Positions 37,411 to 46,554 of a DNA stretch of 64,000 nucleotides are shown here, piece by piece. The DNA lies in contig NZ_JAGA01000001.1 in NCBI RefSeq assembly GCF_000526415.1, positions 310,001 through 374,000 of the forward strand, read 5' to 3'. Position 1 is the stretch's first letter. Each line of letters starts with the position of its first letter. The notes below the pieces were generated by a model. The model saw only the letters and a program-made list of their open reading frames with translations, did not search any database and had not been told where the DNA came from. This DNA comes from Kallotenue papyrolyticum (GTDB lineage Bacteria > Chloroflexota > Chloroflexia > Chloroflexales > Kallotenuaceae). The translations under genes were made by a program, and so were the position numbers.

Positions 37411-38388
37411 TCAGGCCGCCATCGCGTCATGCCGGGCCGCCTCTTCGACGCTGGCCTTAAGCAGCCGGCAGGCGCCCTCGGGCACGACGCGGTACGCGCC
37501 CGCCTGCGCCGGCACCACCAGCGAATCAAAGCGACTCAGCGCCTCGCTCCAGCCGTCGCCTGCGACGCGACACGCGCCGTCGATCACCGTGAGCGCGTGA
37601 AAACTTTCGCCCTGCGTATCGAAAGCGATGCTCTGTTGCTCGGCGCGCGCCAGCTCCAGTGTAAAATAGGGACACTGCACCAGCACGGCATGCTCACCAT
37701 CCGCCAGCGTGGGCACGTGCTGCGGCGCGTCACCGGCCTGCGGATCGATCACCGCCAGCGACTGCTCGATATGCAGCTCGCGGCCCGCCGTCTGTGGGCG
37801 GTTCCAGTCGAAGACGCGGTAGGTGATGTCCGAGGTCTGCTGCACCTCGTAGAGCAGCAGGCCGGGTCCCAGGGCATGCAGCGTGCCGGCGCGGGTGAAG
37901 AGCGTATCGCCGGGACGCACCACGCGGCGCTGCACCAGGTCGAGCAGCGTGCCGCCGCGGATCGCCGCGGCAAGCTGTTCACGCGTCACACCCGGCTTGA
38001 GGCCATAGATCACCTGCGCGTCGGGCTCGGCGTCCAGAATATGCCAGGCCTCGGTCTTGCCGAAGTGGCCCGGCCCCTCCAGCCGCGCGGCCTGTTCGTC
38101 GTTCGGATGCACCTGGATCGACAGCCAATCGGCGGTATCCAGCAGTTTGATCAACAGCGGGAAGCGCGCGCCGGTCTGTGCCACAACCCGCCCCCCCAGC
38201 AGCGCAGCGCCATGCTGCGCGGCCAGTTCGGCCAGCGTACGGCCCGCCGCCGGACCATTGACCACGCGGTTCTGCTCATACACGATCCAGGCCTCGCCGA
38301 TGGGCGGATCATGCGGCAGGAGGCGCTGCCCGCCCCAAACGCGCTCGCGGTAGTCGGGCGCGAGGCGCAGCGCGGCAAGGTGTGTCAT
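37411..38388 (-). CDS. manA: Mannose-6-phosphate isomerase, class I
   Basis: 325 residues. Type I PMI features are [10 protein letters not shown] near residue 30, the metal-binding segment [32 protein letters not shown], and the [20 protein letters not shown] strand with metal and catalytic residues. The enzyme interconverts mannose-6-P and fructose-6-P, here upstream of the fructokinase gene. Length is close to short bacterial ManA proteins. Confidence 0.92.
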   Translation of the reverse strand: MTHLAALRLAPDYRERVWGGQRLLPHDPPIGEAWIVYEQNRVVNGPAAGRTLAELAAQHGAALLGGRVVAQTGARFPLLIKLLDTADWLSIQVHPNDEQAARLEGPGHFGKTEAWHILDAEPDAQVIYGLKPGVTREQLAAAIRGGTLLDLVQRRVVRPGDTLFTRAGTLHALGPGLLLYEVQQTSDITYRVFDWNRPQTAGRELHIEQSLAVIDPQAGDAPQHVPTLADGEHAVLVQCPYFTLELARAEQQSIAFDTQGESFHALTVIDGACRVAGDGWSEALSRFDSLVVPAQAGAYRVVPEGACRLLKASVEEAARHDAMAA

Positions 38389-38488
38389 CGGTTGGGCTCC
38401 TTTCGCCAGATTGTTCGCGATCGGGCACTAGTGTGCCACCGATCGGCCTGATCCCGCAAGCGCGGACATGACAGGCGCGCCGGCACGC

Positions 38489-38498
38489 GGTAAGATAC
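38489..38498 (+). promoter_or_regulatory. Putative -10 region of purK
   Basis: GGTAAGATAC holds the hexamer TAAGAT (38491-38496), 32 nt upstream of ATG 38529. The same ten bases occur before ctaB (43286-43295). Confidence 0.45.
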
Positions 38499-38528
38499 CG
38501 GCGACGATCGGCGACAGGAAGGACATCG

Positions 38529-39668
38529 ATGGCAGAGCTACAGCGACTAGGCATTCTCGGCGGCGGCCAACTGGCGCGCATGACGCTCCAGGCTGCAATT
38601 GGCCTGGGCATCGATACGGTGATCGTCAGCGAAGCGCCCGACAGTCCCGCCGGCCGCGTGGCACGGCGCGAGATCGTGGGCGACATCGGCACAGCGCCGG
38701 TGCAGGCCGCCCTGATCGACTGTGCCGACGTGATCACCCTGGAGAACGAGTTCATCGACGCGGCGATCCTCGAGCGCCTGGCAGAGCGCGGCGCGACGGT
38801 GCTCCCCGGCGGCGCAACCCTGCGTCTGGTGCAGGACAAGCTGATCCAGAAGCAGACGCTTGCCGCGCAGGGCCTGCCCGTCCCGGCCTTTCGCGCGGTT
38901 GAGACCCCCGACGATCTGCGGCGCGCCGCCGCCGAGTGGGGCTGGCCGCTGGTGCTCAAAGCGCGGCGCAACGGCTACGACGGCTACGGCAACGCTACGC
39001 TGCGCTCCGCTGACGATATCCAGGCCGCACTGACGCGCCTGGGCTGGCCGCAGCGCGCGCTGTTTGTTGAGCAGGGCATCGCATTTGCACGCGAGCTGGC
39101 GGTGCTGGTAGCGCGGCGCAGCGACGGCGCGACGGTGGTCTATCCTGTTGTCGAGACCACGCAGCGCAACCATATCTGCCACGTGGTGCGCGCGCCGGCG
39201 CCGATTCCAGCCGCGCTGGCCGAACGCGCTGTGGCGCTTGCGCACGCGGCGGTTGCAGCCGTGGGCGGCGTGGGCATCACCGCTGTCGAGCTGTTCCAGG
39301 TGGGCGAGGAGACGATCTTGATCAACGAACTCGCACCGCGGCCACACAACTCCGGCCACTTTTCGATCGAAGCCTGCGTGACCTCGCAGTTCGAGAACCA
39401 TGTGCGCGCCGTGCTGGGCCTACCGCTGGGCGCAACCGACCTGCGCGCGCCCGCGGCGGTGATGGTCAACCTGCTGGGCGAGCGCGACGGCACAACCAGC
39501 CCCTATGGGCTCGATCAAGCTCTGGCACTGCCGGACACCCACCTGCACCTCTACGGCAAGCGCGAGGTGCGCCGTGGGCGCAAAATGGGCCATGTCACCG
39601 CGCTGGCAGACGATCTGGCCACTGCCGAGCAACGCGCCCGCGCCGCTGCCAGCGCTATCCGCCTGTGA
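38529..39668 (+). CDS. purK: N5-carboxyaminoimidazole ribonucleotide synthase
   Basis: 379 residues. ATP-grasp fold with the N-terminal LGILGGGQLARMTLQAAIGL, VTLENEFIDAAILERL, VLKARRNGYDGYGNATLRS and the C-terminal NELAPRPHNSGHFSIEACVTSQFE, all diagnostic for PurK. It converts AIR, ATP and bicarbonate to N5-CAIR in purine synthesis. No purE gene is adjacent; it stands alone with its own promoter and a strong terminator. Confidence 0.96.
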   Translation: MAELQRLGILGGGQLARMTLQAAIGLGIDTVIVSEAPDSPAGRVARREIVGDIGTAPVQAALIDCADVITLENEFIDAAILERLAERGATVLPGGATLRLVQDKLIQKQTLAAQGLPVPAFRAVETPDDLRRAAAEWGWPLVLKARRNGYDGYGNATLRSADDIQAALTRLGWPQRALFVEQGIAFARELAVLVARRSDGATVVYPVVETTQRNHICHVVRAPAPIPAALAERAVALAHAAVAAVGGVGITAVELFQVGEETILINELAPRPHNSGHFSIEACVTSQFENHVRAVLGLPLGATDLRAPAAVMVNLLGERDGTTSPYGLDQALALPDTHLHLYGKREVRRGRKMGHVTALADDLATAEQRARAAASAIRL

Positions 39669-39707
39669 GCGCGGGCCACACCCCACAACGGCGAGCATCA
39701 AACATAG

Positions 39708-39732
39708 AGCGGCCTCCTCAAGGGAGGCCGCT
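39708..39732. terminator. Bidirectional terminator between purK and hsp20
   Basis: AGCGGCCTCC (39708-39717) pairs perfectly with GGAGGCCGCT (39723-39732) around a 5-nt loop, between convergent genes. Confidence 0.75.
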
Positions 39733-39756
39733 GATCATCTCGGCGTTCGCTATGCT

Positions 39757-40299
39757 TCAGGAGGCGCCACGCTCCTGGACCTGGCCCTGTGGCTGACCCA
39801 CCGCCTGCGCCTGACCGGCGCTCTGCGTCTGGCCGCCGAGTTGACGTTGGGAGGCGCCGGCGCCCTGCACCGCAATGCGGCGGGCGCGCGCCTGCTCGGT
39901 CTTGGGCAGCTCCAGGCGCAGAATGCCGTTTTCCAGCGTCGCCTGCGCCTGATCAGCATTGACCGGGGTTGGCAGCGTGATCATGCGGCTGAAGCGACCG
40001 TAGCGGCGCTCAACGCGGTGGTAGTTGGCGCCCTCGCCGCCGGTGCGCTGTTCCTGACGCATTTCGCCAGTGATCGTCAGCACGTTGTCCTGAATGGAAA
40101 CGTTGATATCCTCAGGCTTCACTCCCGGCAGCGCCGCTTCGATAATGAGGCGATCATCGGTTTCGCAGACATCCAGCGGCACGCCAACATCGCTGCTGAA
40201 GCCGGCAGGGCTGACGAACGCCTCCTCCATCAGCCGGTTGACGGCATCGCGCAGGCTCATCATCTCGCGGAACGGATCGTAGCGCATCAGGTTGGTCAT
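39757..40299 (-). CDS. Hsp20-family small heat-shock protein
   Basis: 180 residues from ATG 40299, with AGGAGGA upstream. The alpha-crystallin domain runs from DVGVPLDVCETDDRLIIEAA to the end of GILRLELPKTEQARARRI (about residues 40-145). The usual C-terminal I-x-I motif is not evident; instead a Gln/Gly/Ala-rich tail of about 32 residues follows. It is an ATP-independent holdase preventing protein aggregation. No CIRCE-like inverted repeat was found in the 136-bp upstream region. Confidence 0.92.
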   Translation of the reverse strand: MTNLMRYDPFREMMSLRDAVNRLMEEAFVSPAGFSSDVGVPLDVCETDDRLIIEAALPGVKPEDINVSIQDNVLTITGEMRQEQRTGGEGANYHRVERRYGRFSRMITLPTPVNADQAQATLENGILRLELPKTEQARARRIAVQGAGASQRQLGGQTQSAGQAQAVGQPQGQVQERGAS

Positions 40300-40393
40300 A
40301 CGGTCCTCCTTTCCTCGGGCTTGATGTTGGCCGACGCTACGATACCGCAGCATCAGCTGTGCCATGATTGCCCGCTCCAGCGCGCCGAAGTGG

Positions 40394-40404
40394 TATGCTA
40401 TACT
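40394..40404 (+). promoter_or_regulatory. Extended -10 promoter for the pseudo-helicase gene
   Basis: TATGCTATACT (40394-40404) lies 31 nt upstream of ATG 40436 and matches the recurring element. Confidence 0.55.
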
Positions 40405-40435
40405 CCCCGTCAGCAGAGGCGGGCACGCGTGAGGC

Positions 40436-43144
40436 ATGGCAACGATCATCGATCTGCTGCGGCATCTGGGGCGCGGCGCCGCGCCCGACGGCGGCCAGGC
40501 ACTGGCCGGTCCGCTGGTGCTGCCGGCCACCAACGAAGCGCCCCTGCCGCTGCCGCTGACCGCCACGCTCACCAGCGCCTGGGCGCGCCTAGCTGGACGT
40601 CCGACGCATGCCTACCACGCGCTGGCGCTTTCAGCCGCGCAAGCCGGCGAGTCGCTGGCCCTGATGGGCCATGGCCCGGCGGCGCAGATCGATCTGCTGC
40701 TCCCGCTCTTCCAGCAGCGCCTGAGTCGCCCCGATGGCACGACGCTGTGCATCATGCCCGAGGATGCGCCCACGCGCGCTGCCATCGCGGCGTTGGCAAC
40801 GGCGCTGGGGCTGTCGCTCAGCGACGCGAGCAGCGTCCGGCGTCCGCAGCCGTCCGCGCTGGTGCTGGCCACGCCGCAGCAACTCCAGCAACGCCTGCTG
40901 CCGGCTGCCGAACGCGCCTGGCGCTGGCTCTGGCCCCGCCTCGATCAGCTCGCTCTACCGCTGCTGCACGCCACTACCGGCATTGCCGCGGGCCATCTGC
41001 ACTGGCTGCTGCGCCGCGTCGAGCGCCTGGCACAGCGCGCGCCGTTGCCGATCCTTGCTGCGCTGGCGCCCGTGGCCGACGCCGAGCAAAGACTGCAACG
41101 CCTGCTTGAGCGTCCCTGCCGCGTGATCGCGGCGCCCTATGGCGCGCCGCATCCCACGCTGGTCGCACTGTGGCGCTGCAGTCCCGACCGCGCTGCGGCA
41201 GCGCGCCAGCTCTATCAGGCGCTCCGTGAGCGGCAGTTGGCGGTGACGCTGCTGGGCCGCGACGCTGCCGAGAGCGAGCGCTTGCTGCCCCATAGCGCCG
41301 AGGATGGCGTGGCGTCCGACCCCAGCCAGGCGCGCATCGCCATTGTCATGGGCGTGCCGCGCACGCCGGTGGAGCGCCAGGCGCTGTTGCGGCGTGGATA
41401 TCGGCTGCTGATCCTGCTGGCCGGCGACGAGCCGCATGAGCGGCTGTTCGCCGAGCATCCCGATCGTCTGGCGGAAGGGCTGCCGCAGTGGCCGCTGGCC
41501 CTGGCCAATCCCTATGTCGCCTCGGCAGCGCTGGCCTGCGCCGCGCTGGAGCAACCGCTCAACCAGGCCGAGATCGATCGCTGGCAGGTGCGCGAGCTGC
41601 GCGATCGCCTGCTGCGCCGTGGCACGTTGCGCGCCCTGCCGGGCGATGAACTGTGGCCTGCCGGTTCCTCAGCAGCGGAGCGCTGCGCCGAGCTCGATCC
41701 GATCAGCATCGGTGGACGCGCCTACCAGGTGCGCGCGCCGGATGGCCGCCTGATCGATTGGCTGCCGCCGGCGCTGCTCGACCGCTGCGCGCTGCCCGGG
41801 CAGGTCTGGCAGCCGGGCTGGGCTGTGGCCCGACGCGACGATGCCAGCGGCGTGATTCAGCTCCGCGACGATCCAGGCCGGCGCCTGACGCTACCGTTGG
41901 CGCGGGTTGAGGTGGTGGTGCGCGAAGAGCTGGACGCGCGTCGCATGAACCTGGGCGCGGCCAGCCTGGAGCTGGTGCGCGGCAAGGCGCTGGTGACGCA
42001 CCAGGTCACCGGTCTACTGGAGCTGCGCCCCGACGCGCAGCCACGCGTGCTGAGCGCGCCGGCCAGCGAAAGCCAGTGGAGCGCCGCCGTCTGCTGGTTC
42101 CACCTGCCGGTCGCGCCGCCTGACCCGCGCGTGACGGGCTGGGCACTGCTCCAAACGCTGCCGCTGCTGACGCTGGGCCATCCCGCCGGCCTGTTCTGCA
42201 CCTACGACCCGGCCACGCAGCGCTGCTACGTGCTAGAGAGCGAGCCCGGCGGCAACGGGGTGATCGAGGCTTGGTATCCGCACCTGGAGCAGCTCCTGAC
42301 CTGGGCGCTCGACCTGTGCGCCGCCTGCCGCGCCGATCCGCTGTACGCGCCGCTGGCAGCATCGGAAGCCGCATGGCTGGAAGGATTACGCCAACCCGTC
42401 CAACCCGGCCACGCTCCCGCCCTGCCCGTCGAGACCAACGCCACGGCCATCGCACACGACGACACTCCGCCCGCCGAGGCCAACGCCACGGCCATCGCGC
42501 ACGACGAAGCGCCGCCCACCGATGAGGCACCGCCGGCATGCGCATCCCCGGCGTCCGCTGTGCCGGTCGTTCAGCCGGCAACAACGCACGCAGCGCCGGA
42601 GCATGCCCAGAGCCAGGCACCACCCGCAGCAACGCCAGCCGGTGCGGCACAGGCGCCGGCGCCTGTCCCACCGGACGCCACGTCGCCGCCGGAAACTGCC
42701 GCGCGAGCAACGCCGGCGCCGCCACCGGTCACCGTAGCCCAGCCACCCGCAGCCGACGATCCGTCCGCCCTCGAAGCTGCGCCGGCCGATACCGCCGACA
42801 CAGCCGCGCCCGAGGAGCAGCCCGTCGATGTTGCGGCGCTGATCGCGCGCATGCGCCGCCTGCGCGAGCAACGCGCCACCGCGTCGCCCAGCGGGCAGAG
42901 CGGACGCCACCGCGCGCCGGGAGAGCGCCCGGCCGAGACCTTCGACACGCAGGCGCTGCGCTTCCACATCGGCGAGCGGGTGCAGTGCCTGCCCTACGGC
43001 GCTGGCGTTGTGCGCGCCAGCCGGCTGGTCGATGGCCGTGAACAGTTGACAGTTGAGTTTCCGGAGTACGGCGCAATCGAGATCGATCCGGCGGTCAGCC
43101 TGGTGCGCTCGCTGGGCCGCGCCCAGGATGCAGAGCAGTCCTAA
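40436..43144 (+). CDS. Degenerate MrfA/YprA-like helicase homologue with UvrD-type Tudor-like C-terminus
   Basis: 902 residues; no intact enzymatic motif. Segment order follows DUF1998-type helicases (MrfA/YprA): an ATP-site region where Walker A expected near residue 80 reads LMGHGPAAQ; a Walker B region reading LPLLHATTG (~175-182); a motif-III/ANPAE-like LAALAPVADAEQRLQRLLER (~207-226); a region-VI-like RRGYRLLILLAGDEPHERLF followed by LANPYVASAALACAA; and a DUF1998-like part ending EPGGNGVIEAWYPHLEQLL with only part of the Cys cluster (CAAC). A ~170-residue Ala/Pro-rich linker follows, then a UvrD/PcrA-type Tudor-like domain (ERVQCLPYGAGVV, ~843-892). Probably a DNA-binding pseudo-helicase. 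The resemblance is judged by eye. Confidence 0.6.
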   Translation: MATIIDLLRHLGRGAAPDGGQALAGPLVLPATNEAPLPLPLTATLTSAWARLAGRPTHAYHALALSAAQAGESLALMGHGPAAQIDLLLPLFQQRLSRPDGTTLCIMPEDAPTRAAIAALATALGLSLSDASSVRRPQPSALVLATPQQLQQRLLPAAERAWRWLWPRLDQLALPLLHATTGIAAGHLHWLLRRVERLAQRAPLPILAALAPVADAEQRLQRLLERPCRVIAAPYGAPHPTLVALWRCSPDRAAAARQLYQALRERQLAVTLLGRDAAESERLLPHSAEDGVASDPSQARIAIVMGVPRTPVERQALLRRGYRLLILLAGDEPHERLFAEHPDRLAEGLPQWPLALANPYVASAALACAALEQPLNQAEIDRWQVRELRDRLLRRGTLRALPGDELWPAGSSAAERCAELDPISIGGRAYQVRAPDGRLIDWLPPALLDRCALPGQVWQPGWAVARRDDASGVIQLRDDPGRRLTLPLARVEVVVREELDARRMNLGAASLELVRGKALVTHQVTGLLELRPDAQPRVLSAPASESQWSAAVCWFHLPVAPPDPRVTGWALLQTLPLLTLGHPAGLFCTYDPATQRCYVLESEPGGNGVIEAWYPHLEQLLTWALDLCAACRADPLYAPLAASEAAWLEGLRQPVQPGHAPALPVETNATAIAHDDTPPAEANATAIAHDEAPPTDEAPPACASPASAVPVVQPATTHAAPEHAQSQAPPAATPAGAAQAPAPVPPDATSPPETAARATPAPPPVTVAQPPAADDPSALEAAPADTADTAAPEEQPVDVAALIARMRRLREQRATASPSGQSGRHRAPGERPAETFDTQALRFHIGERVQCLPYGAGVVRASRLVDGREQLTVEFPEYGAIEIDPAVSLVRSLGRAQDAEQS

Positions 43145-43285
43145 CGGATCGGGTATGGGCCGGATGGATCAGTCCGGCCTCGATCCGGTTGTTGAGGAGC
43201 ATCAAGCGTGGTATCGTGGCCTTGAAAAGGCGCAAACCGGGCTGCAGCGCACCAGCGGTCCGGCTGTACGAAAATTACGAGCTAC

Positions 43286-43295
43286 GGTAAGATAC
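43286..43295 (+). promoter_or_regulatory. Putative -10 region of ctaB
   Basis: GGTAAGATAC (43286-43295) is identical to the purK element. It lies ~100 nt upstream of ATG 43398. Confidence 0.4.
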
Positions 43296-43397
43296 ACGCG
43301 CAGACCTGCAGAAGAGAGCGATTCCGGCGCAGACCTTCTCCGTAGGCGTTGAAGGCCCCGCCTGATCATCGCGCACCACATCGAGTATGGAGAGGGC

Positions 43398-44306
43398 ATG
43401 ATCGCACGTTCAACCGCCACCGACTGGCGTGAAACCGTCAAAAATTATGTCAAATTAACCAAACCAACCATTGTTGGCTTGCTGCTGTTTACCACCGTGA
43501 TCCCGATGTTTCTCGCTCGGGAAGGCCCGTACGATGCCTCATTCTGGGCGCTGGTCTTCTGGACGCTGGTAGGCGGCGCCCTGGCGGCGGGTGGCGCGGG
43601 CGCGATCAACATGTATCTGGATCGCGACATCGACGCGCGCATGTCGCGCACCCGGCAGCGGCCGATTCCCAGCAACCGCATCCAGCCCATTCACGCGCTG
43701 AGCTTTGGCATCGTCCTCAATCTGATCGCGTTTGTGGTCCTGGTGCTGACGGCCAATCTGCTGGCTGCGGTGCTGGCGATGATCGGCACGTTCTACTACA
43801 CGGTGGTGTACACCAGTTGGCTGAAGCGGCGCACCACCCAGAACATCGTGATCGGCGGCGCCGCCGGCGCGATCCCGCCGCTGGTCGGCTGGGCGGCCGT
43901 CGCCGGGCACCTCAGCGCCGAGCCACTCCTGTTGTTTGCGATCATCTACTACTGGACGCCGCCGCACTTCTGGGCGCTGGCGCTGCTGCGCCAGGTTGAG
44001 TATGCCCGCGCCGGCATTCCGATGCTGCCGGTCGTCGCCGGCGAACAGGCGACCAAGTGGCAGATTTTGCTCTATACCGTGCTGCTGGTGGCGATCACCG
44101 CGCTGCTCACGCCGCTGGGGATGGCGGGACCCTTGTACCTGGTGCTGGCGCTGGCGCTCGGCGCGATCTTTATCCGCGGCGCCTACCGCCTGTATCGCCA
44201 ACCAGGGGTCAGCGCCGCCTGGCCGCTCTACAAATATTCGTCGATGTATCTGGCGCTGGTCTTTGCAGCGATGTTGATCGACCACCTCATCATGCGCTGG
44301 TGGTGA
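43398..44306 (+). CDS. ctaB: Protoheme IX farnesyltransferase (heme O synthase)
   Basis: 302 residues, about nine membrane helices. The two Asp-rich motifs of the UbiA superfamily are present: NMYLDRDIDARMSRTRQRP near residue 72 and the second loop with FYYTVVYTSWLKRRTTQN. The WTPPHFWALALLRQVEYARA segment is characteristic of CtaB/CyoE. It attaches farnesyl to heme B for heme-copper oxidases. No ctaA or cox genes are adjacent in this window. Confidence 0.96.
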   Translation: MIARSTATDWRETVKNYVKLTKPTIVGLLLFTTVIPMFLAREGPYDASFWALVFWTLVGGALAAGGAGAINMYLDRDIDARMSRTRQRPIPSNRIQPIHALSFGIVLNLIAFVVLVLTANLLAAVLAMIGTFYYTVVYTSWLKRRTTQNIVIGGAAGAIPPLVGWAAVAGHLSAEPLLLFAIIYYWTPPHFWALALLRQVEYARAGIPMLPVVAGEQATKWQILLYTVLLVAITALLTPLGMAGPLYLVLALALGAIFIRGAYRLYRQPGVSAAWPLYKYSSMYLALVFAAMLIDHLIMRWW

Positions 44307-44371
44307 GGGATGCGACCGCCGGCGCGTCTTCGGCATGCCTCGCGCAGGCGCTCGAACGCGCCGGCCGCCGT

Positions 44372-44563
44372 TCAGGATTGCGAAGGCTGCTCGTCGAGAT
44401 CGGCTTCGATCGTGGCGCGCTCGCCTTCGGCCTGGCTGGGCTTGCCCGGCGGCGGAACCTGTGACTGACCGCCGCTACCGGGCTGGCGTTCGCCCTCGGC
44501 CTGGCTCGGTTTGCCACCCGGGGCGTAGGTCTCGTGATCCTGTTGGTGGGTATGCTCGGACAT
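44372..44563 (-). CDS. Small hydrophilic protein with a repeated decapeptide
   Basis: 63 residues from ATG 44563, with AGGAGG 5 nt upstream; another ATG lies directly before it at 44566. The decapeptide GKPSQAEGER occurs twice (near residues 15 and 38), in a chain rich in Gln, Glu, Gly, Pro and Ser that is likely disordered. No known domain. The strong ribosome binding site and the internal repeat support a real gene. Function unknown. Confidence 0.65.
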   Translation of the reverse strand: MSEHTHQQDHETYAPGGKPSQAEGERQPGSGGQSQVPPPGKPSQAEGERATIEADLDEQPSQS

Positions 44564-44661
44564 CATTCCTCCTCGACATCGAAGATGACCGCTTGCTATG
44601 CCCCATGCCAGCAGCAACCGGCGTGCCAGACCGATCACGCATAACCCAGGGAGACACAAGC

Positions 44662-45837
44662 ATGCCCATCGTCTTTGAACATGCTGTACTGGTGGATGCC
44701 ACCGGTCAACGCGAGGATGCCTCGCTTGCCTTCGCGCACGGACGGATCGTTCCGGCGCCATCCGACACGCCAGGCATTGATCTCGCGGGCGCGATCGTCA
44801 CGCCCGGCTTTGTTGACGTCCATACGCACGGTGGCGGCGGCTACAACCTGCAGACCACCGACGCTCAGGAGATTCTGGCATATGCACGCTGGGCGCCGCG
44901 CACCGGCACCACCGCTTTTCTGGTGGCCGTCGTGGGCGTGCCGCATGCCCTGCCCGAAGCGCAGCTACGCGCTGCGGTCGCGGCGATCGAGCAGGGCAGC
45001 CCTGCCGCCGAACCGCTGGGCATTCACCTAGAAGGTCCGTACATGAACCCCGCGCGGCGTGGCGCGCACGATCCCTCCTGGCTACGGCAGCCCACGCCCG
45101 CCGAAACCGAGCAGATCCTCGCGCTGGCGCAGGGCCATTTGCGGCTGATCACGCTGGCGCCGGAGCTCCCCGGCGCAGACGCGCTGATTCAGCGCCTGGC
45201 GGCTGCGGGCGTGACCGTCAGCATCGGCCATACCGACGCCACCTACGAACAGGCCGCTGCGGCTATTCCGCTGGGCATTACCCACGCCACGCACTGCTTC
45301 AACGCCATGCGCCCGCTGCACCATCGCGAGCCGGGCGCACTAGGGGCGATCGTCGAACACGAGCAGGTGCTGGGCGAGCTGATCGCCGACGGCGTGCATG
45401 TGCATCCCGCGGTTGCGCGCATTCTGCTGCGCGCCCTGGGACCGGAGCGCGCGATCATCGTCACGGACGCGCTGGCCTGCGCCGGAGTCCCCGACGCGGT
45501 CTTCGAGTTCAACGGCCAGCCTGCGCGCGTGGTCGATGGCGTAGCGCGTCTGGCGGACGGCACGATCACCGGCAGCGTGCTGACCATGGATCAGGCCCTG
45601 CGCAACCTTGTCCAGATCGTAGGCGTACCGCTGCCCCAGGCCGTCGGCATGCTCACGCGCAACCCGGCACGCTCGGCGGGCGTGGCGGCGCGCAAGGGCC
45701 GGTTGGCACCAGGCTACGATGCCGATCTGCTGATCTTCGATGCGCAGTTGGAGCTGCAGGCAACCATCTGTCGTGGACGGCTGGCCTGGGCGCGCGCTGA
45801 CTGGCAGGAGCGCCTCGCAGCGCTGCCGTCGATCTGA
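44662..45837 (+). CDS. nagA: N-acetylglucosamine-6-phosphate deacetylase
   Basis: 391 residues from ATG 44662 with CAGGGAGA upstream. Amidohydrolase-superfamily motifs are VDVHTHGGGGYNLQT, GIHLEGPYMNPARRGAHDP, ITHATHCFNAMRPLHHREPG and the catalytic IIVTDALACAGVP. NagA removes acetate from GlcNAc-6-P in recycling of cell wall or chitin sugars. No nagB or nagE lies in the window. Confidence 0.94.
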   Translation: MPIVFEHAVLVDATGQREDASLAFAHGRIVPAPSDTPGIDLAGAIVTPGFVDVHTHGGGGYNLQTTDAQEILAYARWAPRTGTTAFLVAVVGVPHALPEAQLRAAVAAIEQGSPAAEPLGIHLEGPYMNPARRGAHDPSWLRQPTPAETEQILALAQGHLRLITLAPELPGADALIQRLAAAGVTVSIGHTDATYEQAAAAIPLGITHATHCFNAMRPLHHREPGALGAIVEHEQVLGELIADGVHVHPAVARILLRALGPERAIIVTDALACAGVPDAVFEFNGQPARVVDGVARLADGTITGSVLTMDQALRNLVQIVGVPLPQAVGMLTRNPARSAGVAARKGRLAPGYDADLLIFDAQLELQATICRGRLAWARADWQERLAALPSI

Positions 45838-45881
45838 GGCGGGCCGCGCTCGTCAGCCGGCACTGCCGGACGCACAGCGCA

Positions 45882-46201
45882 TCACTGCGCCTCCTCTGGG
45901 GCAGCGCCGTGCTGCTCCGGCGCCGCCGTGGCAGGCTCGTCGGAATACATGCGACTGCGCGCCCTCTCGCGGCGACCCTCCGCCGGCAAGAGACGGCCCG
46001 CTTTGTCCAGCCCAAACGCGGGCATGCCGCTATACACGCTTTCGTACTGGCCAGGGCCGATGCGATAGGTCTCGTGCCAGATGCCCACATCCCCGCGACT
46101 CCCGCCGACACGTCGATTGAAGGCGACCCATGCCGGCCAGCTGGCCAGTGGGCATAATCATGGCTGCGCGCATAGGCTTCCAAGTGGTCAGTGTGGAGTT
46201 T
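45882..46201 (-). pseudogene. Remnant of a DUF4188-type protein broken by an 8-bp duplication
   Basis: On the reverse strand a piece reading [19 protein letters not shown] joins, in another frame, [20 protein letters not shown] then [20 protein letters not shown]. Together these match the last ~90 residues of DUF4188. The break is explained by the imperfect 8-bp tandem duplication GCCGGCCA GCTGGCCA (46132-46147). The N-terminal part is absent. Confidence 0.7.
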
Positions 46202-46554
46202 CACAGATGTAGGGAGACGACTACATGGCGCGCAGACACTCCTCGATTCCATGTTCAAGATAGCAGGGAGGTTGTGAAGAACTGATGAAGAAGCTATCAG
46301 GATTCAGTAAACATGGTTAGGCCCAATAACCTTTGATTCAGCTTGAGCGCAGCATGGAAGCGCGTGCCCACTCCAGAGCCATGGGCAAGGGAGAGGCATC
46401 GATCGGTCCTTCGCCTGTAGCAATACCTGATCGGGGTGGGCGCTCGAAGCCGTCGTTTGGATCAAGCGCGGGTATGTTGGCAGTTCTGGCCTAGGCGGGT
46501 TATCATAGAGGTAGAAACATGCCATCGGCATCTGCCAGATGGCGGGTGAAACCG
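46202..46554. other. Intergenic region upstream of the LuxR regulator
   Basis: About 350 bases without a recognisable gene. A possible promoter, TTGGCA (46477-46482) to TATCAT (46501-46506) with an 18-nt spacer, precedes the regulator gene. Nothing else identified. Confidence 0.35.
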
